A DNA stretch of 64,000 bases, from contig CM082580.2 in assembly GCA_040954595.2 (NCBI GenBank), positions 14,322,001-14,386,000 of the forward strand. Reading direction: 5' to 3'. How positions within the stretch are numbered: position 1 is the stretch's first letter; each line of letters begins with the position of its first letter. The notes under the pieces were generated by a model that searched no databases, was not told where the DNA came from, and was given only the letters and a program-made list of their open reading frames with translations. Position numbers and translations under genes: made by a program. Source of the DNA: Balanoglossus misakiensis (Eukaryota > Hemichordata). This document shows positions 27,901 to 58,145 of the stretch, one piece after another.

Positions 27901-29631
27901 AATATCGTTATTCATATTTAGTTTTGCCTGGTTAACAGTCTAATAATTTTCGGAAAAGCGAAGTGACGTTGATTCACAAGCACTATATCGCAGATTGCCT
28001 TGTTGGAAACTTTTGGAAAAGGGCAATGACATTTGCAGTATTTATCAAGACGACGATTAGGTCTGTCTGCCAGTAAGCTCAGAAGAAAAGAATGTTGAAA
28101 AGAATCAGGATGTTGTATGTCTCAAATTAAGCTAGCTTGCTCTATATTGTAAACCAGGTTCGCATAGTGAGTTTGCCGTCATATGGTACTAGTATATATT
28201 GTTCATCCTTGTTGATATGATATCGTGCATTCTACTCTGTCTTGAAGCAATACAGTAAGGTGGACCTAGCTTTGGAAAAAAAACCTTTCCTCTGTACATT
28301 TGCAAGACCTATACAAGCAGCAAAGAGGGTCGTCTGCAAAGCAATTCACAATTATGAAAAACTAGAACAGCGCCATCGTCAGAAGAATTTTGCTGTAGGT
28401 GTGAACTGCGCATTCTCCATGACGATGAAGTTAGTTGCACCGTAAATAGCGACTCTGTCAAATATACGGGTCTGGTTTTACCAGAGCTAGCGCATCGTAC
28501 GCAATTTCCATCATCTGTCCGCTGGTGGTAAATGATGTAAGGCGCCACCAGACGAGAATTCCTTCAGTTGCCACGCAAAGGTAAAATTTCCGCTGTTCTT
28601 CCAATTATTGCTGATCGTTTGTCACATCTAAGTCGACTCTTTCGACAACGACATGTCATTTTTGCGCTAATATGTCTCAAAAGCTGTAACACTGATCCCA
28701 TCAGAAACTAGTTTCCACAGCAACAACTGAGATTACTGTTGTGTGCGGGTTAGGTTTGTGGCCAACGAACCAACAGTTTTGGTTGAGGACTTTACAATTT
28801 TGATTAAAACACAAATGTAGCTACGATGAACTACGGATATAGTATTTTACATGTAATAGTGTTTTTCCAGGCTATTTTTGTGTTGCAGTCGGACACGTGG
28901 GGACACACATTTTGTAGGCAGTTAAACACCGGTTGAGTATGTGAATTTTGTCGTGACATGCAGAATTGCAGCGACAAACATCTATTTTCTCTCAATAATG
29001 CTATTTTTGGTATCATGGGGGTGGGGTAATTTTATCTCTGTTATACAAAATACCCCAGATCGCTGAGAATGACTATTTTTTAAATCAATATTTCTTCGTG
29101 CATGCACATAGCAAGAAATTCCATTGGCCCAACTTCTTAAGCATGTTCATTTGCCTGCATTTTCAATGAGTTACTGGAGTGTATAGCTCTGACCATATAT
29201 GAGATGCAGAAAACAGGCGTGCAGAGTATGGGATGATGCGTGTTTTACATGTAACGTGTAGTCTCGGCTTCTTCACAACATCTCCGCGCCGTTTTCCTTG
29301 ATGTTTGATATACAACGAAGTTAGCCAGGAGCCTATAGTAGTTTTCAACATAGGCCAATTATTTGCGCATCTAATTATGTTGAAACGACTTCAGTCTGTT
29401 TTGCAATGCACTCAGACCTTGTGCCAGAGATATAGCTCAGAGCAATCACGTATGCGATCTGCTTTTGGTGTTTCTGTTCTGTCAACTATTCTGCCTCTGA
29501 TCCTTAGCCTTTTATGAAACATAACTTAATTTTTGGCTGTTCTCAGTTTTCTGACATCAAGCATGAAAATCAATAGTTGCTATAGCAACAAATGTACCGA
29601 TTAGACAAAATGCCAGCGGTTATGGTTCTAG

Positions 29632-29838
29632 TGTTCTGAAACTACGGCGTTTCGTGTGTGTCCTTCGGATGCAAGCGACCTCTTTTTCGATGATTGCGCT
29701 TCTTTTAAAGGGTATCCATACGAGCAAAGAAGGCTTTGCGTTGAGCTTTTGCTTTGGAATCGTGATTTCCTCCGAATTTGGATACGAAACAATCAGCTAT
29801 ACGATCATTCATACGATGGAATTTTACAGAATTTTTAA
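29632..29838 (+). other. Coding-like open stretch, unidentified
   Basis: A frame opens after a TAG at 29,629-29,631 and ends with TAA at 29,836-29,838. The product has acidic and aromatic clusters (Leu-Phe-Phe-Asp-Asp-Cys) and a Leu-Leu-Leu-Trp-Asn-Arg-Asp-Phe-Leu run. Composition looks more coding-like than most frames here, but a second frame is also open over the same bases, there is no good acceptor, and I recognise no family. It may be a terminal exon, a decayed transposon piece, or chance. Confidence 0.2.
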
Positions 29839-30571
29839 ATGTTAAACGCTATCTTCAGATAGTCGCCCCGTGGCACCACTGATGCTACGCAACGCCAACC
29901 CGTTTCCTACTCTGTTAAGATAGAAACCCCTAAAACCGACCAGCGTGTTCGCATTGTGTAAAGGGTCTCGTCTAGTTAGTGCCAGTTTCTACCTCGAGAG
30001 AAAGGCTTCTGGTGAAGGGGTTCCATGTGCCCGGCAGACAAACAGCACTCAGCATTGAAAATGATTGAAAGGCGCAAGTGCACTCTAATTGCAACGACAG
30101 TAACTCGACTCTCCAACGGAGCAATTTTACCCCAACAGAATCGCAGACGCGTAATTAGCTGAAACCGCAGCAGCCTTCCTTTCCTGATAAAGTTGACAGT
30201 ACCCACTCCACTATTCGGAGGTCTGTGGATTTTTTAGAGCCAGGCCCAGCAAGGGGCAGGTGAATATTTGTCAGACACATACCAAAATGCCCATTCGCTG
30301 ACGAAAAGATTATCTGACGGAAACGATTCCATCGACATATATACGATTAAGAATTTTTTTATCCTGTTCTGAACCCATCCATTCAACGGCAGCTCATCTT
30401 TCTTCATAATTTGCAAGGCAACTAACAATGCACCTTTAAGCAGAAATATCTCTTTTCCTCAAATATCTACGACAGTCTACCTCTTGGTTTACTGGTTCAA
30501 CCACACCCGTCAGTCATCACACAACAGTGATGTTTTTTTCATCTCATGATTGTGCAACGCCACTCACAATG

Positions 30572-30708
30572 AACATACATACATAAATACATACATACAT
30601 ACATACATACATACATACATACATACATACATACATACATACATACATACATACATACATACATACATACATACATACATACATACATACATACATACAT
30701 ACATACAT

Positions 30709-30806
<98 letters not shown>

Positions 30807-30832
30807 CAGACAGACAGACAGACAGACAGACA
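30572..30832. repeat. Compound (CATA)n-(CAGA)n microsatellite, about 260 bp
   Basis: About 35 copies of a CATA-type tetranucleotide (30,572-30,711) pass directly into about 30 copies of CAGA (to 30,832), with one single-base irregularity near 30,803. The two units differ by one base, as expected when a point mutation within a tetranucleotide array was itself expanded by slippage. All frames across it are low-complexity artefacts. Confidence 0.97.
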
Positions 30833-33800
30833 CAGTAGTTTACTAAGATATACCGTCGTACTTAGGCATGCGTGTGCCAACCATTGCAGGTGCAAGAGAG
30901 CATGTTCATCATTCTACAAAGAAGATAAAAGACTTAAAGTTACTTGTCAGATGGCTTTTATTCGCATCTAACAGACATCTGCCGCGATGTCTAGTTAATC
31001 CGAATGGCGTGTCCATGAAGAAAGGCAAAACGTGATCAAATGTCTATGGATCTGACACAGGGGAGAGATGTGAAGCCAAAGTCATTGATTAATGAATGAA
31101 CAGATATTGATCGACCCGGAAACAAACAATGGCAGATGATACCAGATCACGCTGAATAATTAAATTACAAGTTTACGACTGAATGAAGAGATTTTATTAC
31201 CTGTGAGATGGTTTGATTAGCTCGCGAACGCCATAAACCTCGTAAGTGAACATAAAACTCCGCCTTATATCTTCGCCGATGTTGTTTTCGCGTCACGAAC
31301 GCGCACTCAGCGGTTTCCAAGTCCAAATGGACTGGAATTGCCGTATAATTTTTGCCAATACCATGCTAAGTGAAAAACCGCTGCGTCCATTAGCTCGGCG
31401 GGTTTCCCGTCATACCTCACTGTCTAAGTACAGAGAAAATGTTTCAAAGTCGCCGTACCGGTAGTGGCGTGTCCCGCTGTCTGCATTCTATTACAAAATT
31501 CCAATATGAGTCATATGCATCTCAGATGTGTATATGCAGACTGCCTTTCATGGCAGGTATTGCTGAGGGAACAATATGTCCCAACACCGTCACTTATCGT
31601 CAAGTTCTAACGGTATGCTTAACTCAGGTCTCCGCAGCGATTTCATGATTAACAAAAGATTGTTACCCGCTACTCTTTCGCATGCCTTGTTAATAAGTCC
31701 ATAATTATCGATTAAAACTGTACAAACCTGCGACAATATAAAATCAAAACTGCAAATAGAATTACATGAAGGAGATGAGATGTTGACCCTGAAACTCTAA
31801 TCCGATTTTTGTGCAATTTTAATAATTAAAGGTGCATTACCTTGCATTTAAGCAATTATAAGTATTCGAACGAGATAAAAGGACAAAAAGATGGGTAAGC
31901 TTATAGTTAACAAACTAGAAAAGATACATGTGGGAGGTAATAGAAATATCAAAATTTAACCTTTTATATGGCATGCTGGTGGCAAAGTAATAATAATCTT
32001 AATTTAAGAACCCAATTACCCCTAAAATGTTATAAAAACCTATTCTAATGTTACTTCATTTGATTACTATTGTACTTATGTATTCAATTTATTTGTGGTC
32101 GAGCGACAATTACTTCTAATTTAGACGTATCAATATTCAATTACACTAGTGCTGCTATGCTATTACAAGAGGCAGTGAAACTAATAAGTAACGTACTTTT
32201 AGAATATTACCCGTAAAAATATCCATCATCGGTTTGAAGGTTGCTGAGATTTTTAAAATTATTTCCTCGAATACAGTCTTATCTGCCCCCTTCTGACTAG
32301 CGGACCCTTCAAAGTTATGTACAGCGGAGATTGCCCAGTTTTGCCCATGAGTTGAACACATATCGGCAAACTGATATGCCGCAAGGTAAACCGTTCCTTC
32401 TACTCGGCCTTTTAACACAGGGCCACACAGTTCATCTGGTAGAAACCATTGCAGCTATCACATAGCAGATTAAAAACTTAATGCGTATCCGCCCGCCTGC
32501 AGCTAGTCAGTAATTATGCAAAGGGTGACGTCATAAGTCGTCTATCCGGAGAAAGCGGACGGTAAACTCTATCATGTTTCGCCAAGAAGGCTTTACAGTA
32601 TCTTAGTAAAGCAAAACCCTTAATAGAATTCTTGCATGCGATAACATGAAAAGGCTGCCTTCTCTTGGCATGAAGGTGACCCGAGCTACTTTTCACATTT
32701 TCCATATTCTGCGCGGATTGTTCAAATTCTAGTTCGCTTTATTCTCTGGCGACACGCGCCCATCAGTCTGCGAAACACAAGCCTAGCAACATTCGCCACA
32801 TTTAATCTTATACCACACTGATCTTGAAAGGGTGGTACCAGAGAAAGTTTGGCTATTTTTGGAAAATGTTCTGTTTTTTGTTGGTAACGCTTCGCACAGG
32901 GACACCTCCTTTAACATCGACATGGCATTTGAGTCGCGGTGTTTTCAGATGTATATGCATTCTTCGGAGATCTGAAGGTTATGATACTCAATAAAACCTG
33001 AGTCAGTTGAGAGAGTTACGATAATACCCGCATTAAGTATACCTTTCTTCATTTCGTCTTGTTGTGTTGTTTTGCGCAAACATCTTGAAAAATTGCCTAA
33101 AGTCGCAACTAACTGACATAAAACAATTTAATCGTTGTACACTTCTTTACATTCATTAATTACGCTTTTGTCAACATTTCAGTATCCGAACACAATGTCC
33201 AATGTCGATTTACATTAAAAATCTTCTAGTCGACGTAATATATTGTACGTTGTTGTGTTGGATAGGGCAAAATACTCAAGAGACAGCGAGAGACGGTCGA
33301 GGTTTCGAATTAATGGAACGGGCCGTACTTACCTCACCGGGAAGACTTTATGTGAAATTTCTACGTTAGTAAAGTCAGTCTAATGGGCGTGTGGGATTTG
33401 CAAGTGTATTCCCGAAGAGGGGAGCAGTAAACACATTAATTCATATTACAGTTGCATGAAATATCACTGCTTGTGCTGACATATGACAATGTCAGACGTC
33501 ACCATTCAACAAAACAGGAGACGCGGCCGTAATATTGGCATGGACGTTAAAAGCATTTGCAGTTATAGGCTCCTAATAGAGATGGAGTACAAACAGGCAC
33601 GTTTTCGAAGTGTGCCTTCAAAGCGTATCTTTAAATTCATCTCGCTTTGTTGTACTTAGTAAGTCGGTGGGGTATTTTAGCGAGTTTGCCGTACTTTAAC
33701 GCTGTAAATTCATTATGGTAGAAACGTCTCAAGCGTAATCTCGGTTTGTGGTGCCCCGGAGTTAGACTCCAGACGGCCCGACAAGTGTTGCATGTAGCTG

Positions 33801-36515
33801 CATGTATTATTGGCCCTCCAGACCCGTTCCTCTTGTTCGGTATTTTCTGTTTGTAAATTGTTACTGCGTTTTGAGACTGGGAGTAAAGACCTCCAAAGTA
33901 TCTGTCAGTCATGTGTAGTCACTGCTTTCCATCTCTCCTTATGTTTGCTTTCGACTTCAATGTTCTGTCTGTGGCGTTGTGGACTGCCAAATATAAAAGA
34001 CAAAATGATACTTTGAGTTCTGAGAGTGGTTGTCGTTGTTACCTTATAGCCATGGCAACAGACATTGTATTTGAAAGAGAAGTCTACCAACGTTTGTCAA
34101 TGCATTGGCCTTAATCACCACAGAACGGTAGCTTTTAGGCATATTGATATATGACGATGTTCCAAGGAGGGTCAACAAGTAATCTCGAGCAGCCATAAAA
34201 CTTGACTAATTCGAGCTGAAGTTTTAGAATTATATGAAAACCACAAAAACATCAACCCTCTGCTCTATTTAATTTCTATTAATCTGTAGATGTTTTGGAA
34301 TTACATCATAAATATAAGAATTCTATACATCATTTATGACTTACTCCCCAAAAAACGTCCGTCATGGAAGCTACATAATTTATACCACCTTTAGGATGAG
34401 GTTTTAGATTTATATCATGAACATCTTTTAAATCTATTTAGAGATTGTACATCAGCACTATAAAGCATCAACTAATTCTTCTCCCGTCATTATAAATATG
34501 TTGAATTTATGCACGTTATAAATTTATGCCATAAAACATATTTATTACTGTACAGGTGGTATGACGTCAGACACTGACAAGCCATAAATCATATTTCTTT
34601 CAGTGACCATGACATACAGGAAATATATGTATATTTCATCGTTAGCGACAGTTTTCGCACCTCTGTATAATTTGATGGATAAACCTGAAACACGAAAGCC
34701 TTGCGGTTTGGAAAGATATTTCGTCGTTACCGACTGTTTTCATACATGAACTTCTGCATACATGCCAGATAATATTCAACCTGAAACAGTAATCTCCGAT
34801 ATTCATCGGGTTTCCTCTATTAAGTTGGACAGCATGACTAGCATGACTTTCATTTGCGACGGAATGGCAAAAAATACTTTGTTTGTTTGTTCAGATATGT
34901 AATTAAAAAGTCTCAGCCAGTCTTTCATAACCAGCTGATACTCACCAACCGTTAAGCACGTTAACACGAGATAATTATTGTCTGAATGTAAAATCACGAG
35001 TAAAATGCAAATGATCCATATGAATGCATATAATTTAAATATCAGTGGTGGATGAACAATAAGGGTGTACGTCATTAACATAGCGTTAGCTGTAGTAGCC
35101 GTACACCTGGGTAGTTTGAATATTACGTAAGGGTTTTTGATTTTTTTGACTCTCGGCAACGGCAGTCAAGTGGCGTGAGCCGAACAGAAAACAGACAAGG
35201 AGCACTCGGCCATGAGTGACGGGGACTGGTATCTTGTAATCCACGTGGGAGCTCGGTGTTGAAGTTCAGCACGTCGGGTATGTCCTGTTGGTTTGAATTC
35301 AGCGTTACTCTCGGACTTAAAATGCATGTCTACGCCAGCAACTGTAAGTGAAGTGAACCTGTTAATTTCTTCTGAGAGGACTTTAGGAAAGAACTTTGTG
35401 AGAAAGCAGCACGCCAGCGTGAACCATCGCCGGGTCGGTGCAGAGAACTCACGGAACACTGAATTATCGCGTCCGCTCACCACGTGTGTAATATTACCGC
35501 GGAACTGATACAAGTTTCTTGAGGACATTACAATATTTGAGTAAGAACCCTAGTAACATTTAAGTTTCAGTGCTTGTACTATGATATTGTTTTTCTTCCT
35601 GTGACAAATCGATTAGCAGTGAAACGTATAACTTTGGGTGTTCAGTGTATCATTGTTGTTGCTGTCTGGGTGTTTGTGTTGCGAGTTTTTGGTTCGTAAC
35701 ACATATAACAAGGCTTTAAAGTTTCATGGAATTTTGGAGCGACTCATCTCAGCTTGTAACAAGTCCACTGAAGCAACACCGGTCTGCATAACGCACAAAT
35801 ATTCAAACAAATTTGTTTCCAGAATAGTACATATAACCAGAATCATTCAAGAAAGAAAGCAAGGAGATTCGTTGTCTGTTTTCGATGACCCCTGCATCAT
35901 AAGAATGTAAGCTTTATTTCCCCTGCAGAATAACTTCGACTAAAGCAGATCTTTGTGATCATAAGAACCGAACTAAACAGCTCAGCAGCAAAAGTACCGA
36001 TTTATCATAATCAGCTTTATCTAAAACCAAATGGATTAAATTGATAAATATTTCATTTTGAAACAAAATACTAAATCCATATGAACTTTTATTATGAAGA
36101 AGAGCTAATGCGAGGGTCAGGACTGACGAGTACTGCTTGAGGGACAATTTGGCAGCCATACCTCACAAAGCATTGGTTAAAATAAGTGAACTCTGAGATT
36201 ATTCTGAGAGTATTCTCCCCTGTGAAATTTGAACACTTTGCTGCGGTTTCTGGGGCATAAAAGAAAATAGCAAATATAACAAGTTAACAGGGGTTCAACA
36301 GTGACAAAATACACACTTCTAGTCACTTGAGCTGTGTTCTCAGCTGCACAACAAAACAAGAATACGAATCAATCACTTAAACGATATATTTGCAAGCATT
36401 TTATATCCCGCATTAAATGTAGGATACTGCACCGCGGCTTATGAGCCCAGAAACCGTGTTACTCAGCTGTCAACAGTAGGAGCATACTGTGGAGATGTGA
36501 ACCGCGCCATCTACG
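30833..36515. other. Non-coding region upstream of the receptor gene
   Basis: AT-rich with only short chance frames. A mildly GC-richer segment lies near 35,160-35,480, open in both directions but without a recognisable domain. Signal-peptide-like frames were looked for, because the receptor gene lacks one. The hydrophobic frame near 35,638 has no ATG, and the short frame at 33,911-34,114 shows no fitting splice donor, so neither is called. Confidence 0.4.
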
Positions 36516-36522
36516 TATAAAG
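36516..36522 (+). promoter_or_regulatory. Possible TATA box upstream of the receptor gene
   Basis: TATAAAG in a GC-richer local context, about 480 bp before the first visible coding exon. TATA-like strings are frequent in AT-rich DNA and no transcription start is demonstrated, so this is weak. Confidence 0.15.
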
Positions 36523-36960
36523 CAGGGCCGTTTATGTCGCTGACTGTATTAGTTATACTTGAGTAAATGGGTGCATAGATATCGGATTTCACTTAGCATT
36601 GCAAGTATATTAAACACTGAACCGTACCTTGTTACTTCAGCGTCTTTGCAGACTGGGCCATTTCGTCATAATACACGTACCTCCAATCGACAACGCCCAC
36701 AAACCCGCCTTCTCGCACGGAGCCAATCAACGTCAGACGACAGATATGGTTTCTCGAATCTCTGCGAGAATTCTCTTTCGGAATGTGATTACCTCTTGTT
36801 TGACAATGTCTCACTATCGACGGTTTAATAGATTTGCAATGGACCAATTTGCCTCTTTCTCAGAACTGCTGGACTCGGTGTGGTGAAAAATCCCAGATCT
36901 CCAGTCGTCAGCTCATTCCACCTTGGCTCAGACTGACGTTTCCTTCTCCTTTTCTCTCAA

Positions 36961-36994
36961 AACAGATCTTTTTTTTTTTTTCGTGAAACTGCAG
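36961..36994 (+). promoter_or_regulatory. Candidate splice acceptor (polypyrimidine tract + CAG) before exon 1
   Basis: A run of about 14 T is followed by gaaactgcag, the AG being at 36,993-36,994. It is a strong 3' splice-site look-alike placed 28 bp before the ATG at 37,023. If used, an upstream non-coding exon exists outside the mapped set, and exon 1 begins at 36,995. Confidence 0.45.
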
Positions 36995-36998
36995 TTTT

Positions 36999-37019
36999 AT
37001 GGCACATCGTCCGGAGTAA
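36999..37019 (+). promoter_or_regulatory. Short upstream ORF just before the receptor ATG
   Basis: ATG-GCA-CAT-CGT-CCG-GAG-TAA is in the same frame as the receptor ATG and ends one codon before it. Short uORFs of this kind commonly reduce translation of the main ORF. Its in-frame stop also means no upstream exon can supply a signal peptide through an acceptor at 36,994. Confidence 0.4.
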
Positions 37020-37022
37020 GCA

Positions 37023-56633
<19,611 letters not shown>

Positions 56634-57232
56634 AACCTTGACTGTAAACGCTTCTCGTTAAAATTTCGCATTGTTTCAACCCCTTTCTAACTCTGTGTTA
56701 ACTTGGCTTGTTAATCACGCATTATTCCGCATCTCCCCGAAGGCTGTTAATTTAAAAAAATATGCTTGTAATACCCGCGGCTATCAGACTGAGAGTACAG
56801 TGCCGCAGTTATCAGTTGTTCTCCAAACACCCAGTGAGGGCGCTTTCGTTTTGGATTCCAATCCCAGAAGACAGAACTTTGTAAGATATAAAATGCTTGC
56901 TATATAAATATTTATATCGATTATATTGTAAGATTTCATAGACGAATATGTTAATGTCAACTTTATTCATTTAATCTGCTTCTTACTGATGTGTCACTTT
57001 ATACAATCAGAGACAAATGTTGCTTGTTCAACTTTCTATATACGATATACTTTTAATCTAAATGTAGAAACAATAAAAGTATTGTCGAAAAGCTGACAAG
57101 TAGTGTGATGTGTCTTAGGTGAAGCGTAGTGGTAGTGGTAGAAGCAACAGTAACCACAACAACAGGGACAGCACAAAGAAGAGGAGGGGCTGACGGGAAT
57201 TAAAGATAGACACGAAAGGACAACTTTCATGG
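56634..57232. other. Probable 3' UTR and receptor/satellite boundary region
   Basis: AT-rich sequence following the last TAG, containing the AATAAA at 57,072 and then a transition into satellite-like units. No gene is supported. Confidence 0.5.
57072..57077 (+). terminator. Polyadenylation signal AATAAA
   Basis: A canonical hexamer about 440 bp after the stop of terminal exon B, and the only clear one noted between the gene and the satellite. It plausibly ends transcripts that use exon B. Confidence 0.4.
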
Positions 57233-57655
57233 GCTATAACCCATGAAAAACGTCCAGAAATGACAAAATCACGACATTTCTCAAAGTCCAGAATTTGTCG
57301 ACTTAGACGATTTTCATGAGCTACAACAATTGAAAAACGTCCAAAAATGACAAAATCACGACATTTCTCAAAGTCCAGAATTTGTCGATTTTGACGATTT
57401 TCATGAGCTATAACCCATGATTTTTTTCGAAAATCGACGAAATTTCGAGATTTCGCAAAGTCGGAAAATTGTCATTTTTTGATGATTTTCATGAGCTATA
57501 ACCCATGATTTTTTTCAAAAATCGTCGAAATTTGGAGATTTCGCGAAGTCCAAAAATTGTCATTTTTTGATGATTTTTCATGAGCTATACTATAACCCAT
57601 GATTTTTTTCAAAAATCGACGAAATTTTGAGATTACGCAAAGTCGAAAAATCGAC
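57233..57655 (+). repeat. Divergent left-edge units of the satellite array
   Basis: About five degenerate relatives of the main monomer in the same orientation. The shared gagctataacccatg landmarks fall at 57,242, about 57,328, 57,416, 57,504 and 57,598 (spacings 86, 88, 88 and 94). The 94 spacing comes from a small insertion in ctatactataaccc. Sequence identity to the core is clearly lower than among core copies, as expected at the edge of an array homogenised by unequal exchange. Confidence 0.9.
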
Positions 57656-58145
57656 GAAATTTTCAAAATTTCTTCATTTGTTCGAAAAAAACATGGGTTA
57701 TAGCTCATGAAAATCATCCGAAAATGACAATTTTTCGACTTTGCGAATTTTCAAAATTTCTTCATTTTTTCGAAAAAACCATGGGTTATAGCTCATGAAA
57801 ATCATCCGAAAATGACAATTTTTCGACTTTGCGAATTTTCAAAATTTCTTCATTTTTTCGAAAAAAAACATGGGTTATAGCTCATGAAAATCGTCCGAAA
57901 ATGACAATTTTTGGACTTTGCGAATTTTCAAAATTTCTTCATTTTTTCGAAAAAACCATGGGTTATAGCTCATGAAAATCGTCCGAAAATGACAATTTTT
58001 CGACTTTGCGAATTTTAAAAATTTCTTCATTTTTTCGAAAAAACCATGGGTTATAGCTCATGAATATCGTCCGAAAATGACAATTTTTCGACTCTGCGAA
58101 TTTTCAAAATTTCTTCATTTTTTCGAAAAAACCATGGGTTATAGC
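57656..58145 (-). repeat. Inverted block of satellite monomers (about 5 units of 88-89 bp)
   Basis: The landmark catgggttatagctcatg, reverse-complement in sense to its neighbours, recurs at 57,692, 57,780, 57,869, 57,957, 58,045 and 58,133 (spacings 88, 89, 88, 88, 88). The block is therefore inverted relative to both flanks and has its own slightly longer monomer. The junction at about 58,115-58,170 is a near-palindrome around the two CATG landmarks. Confidence 0.93.

Larger units (their letters stand above)
18354..30571. other. Long stretch without a recognisable gene
   Basis: Mostly AT-rich sequence. Two short coding-like frames are listed separately (18,816-18,966 minus and 29,632-29,838 plus). 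A minus-strand frame of 173 codons at 20,639-21,160 has one hydrophobic patch but no domain or exon support. No repeat arrays or structural RNA genes were seen. Confidence 0.4.

Noticed and set aside
30539-30895. Cys/Val/Met/Tyr- and Thr/His/Ile-repeat open frames
   Set aside because: Translation of the CATA/CAGA microsatellite in several frames on both strands.
35638-35910. Hydrophobic start (Leu/Ser-rich) as a possible signal-peptide exon for the receptor
   Set aside because: No ATG (the frame begins at GTG after an in-frame stop) and no matching donor in the needed phase.
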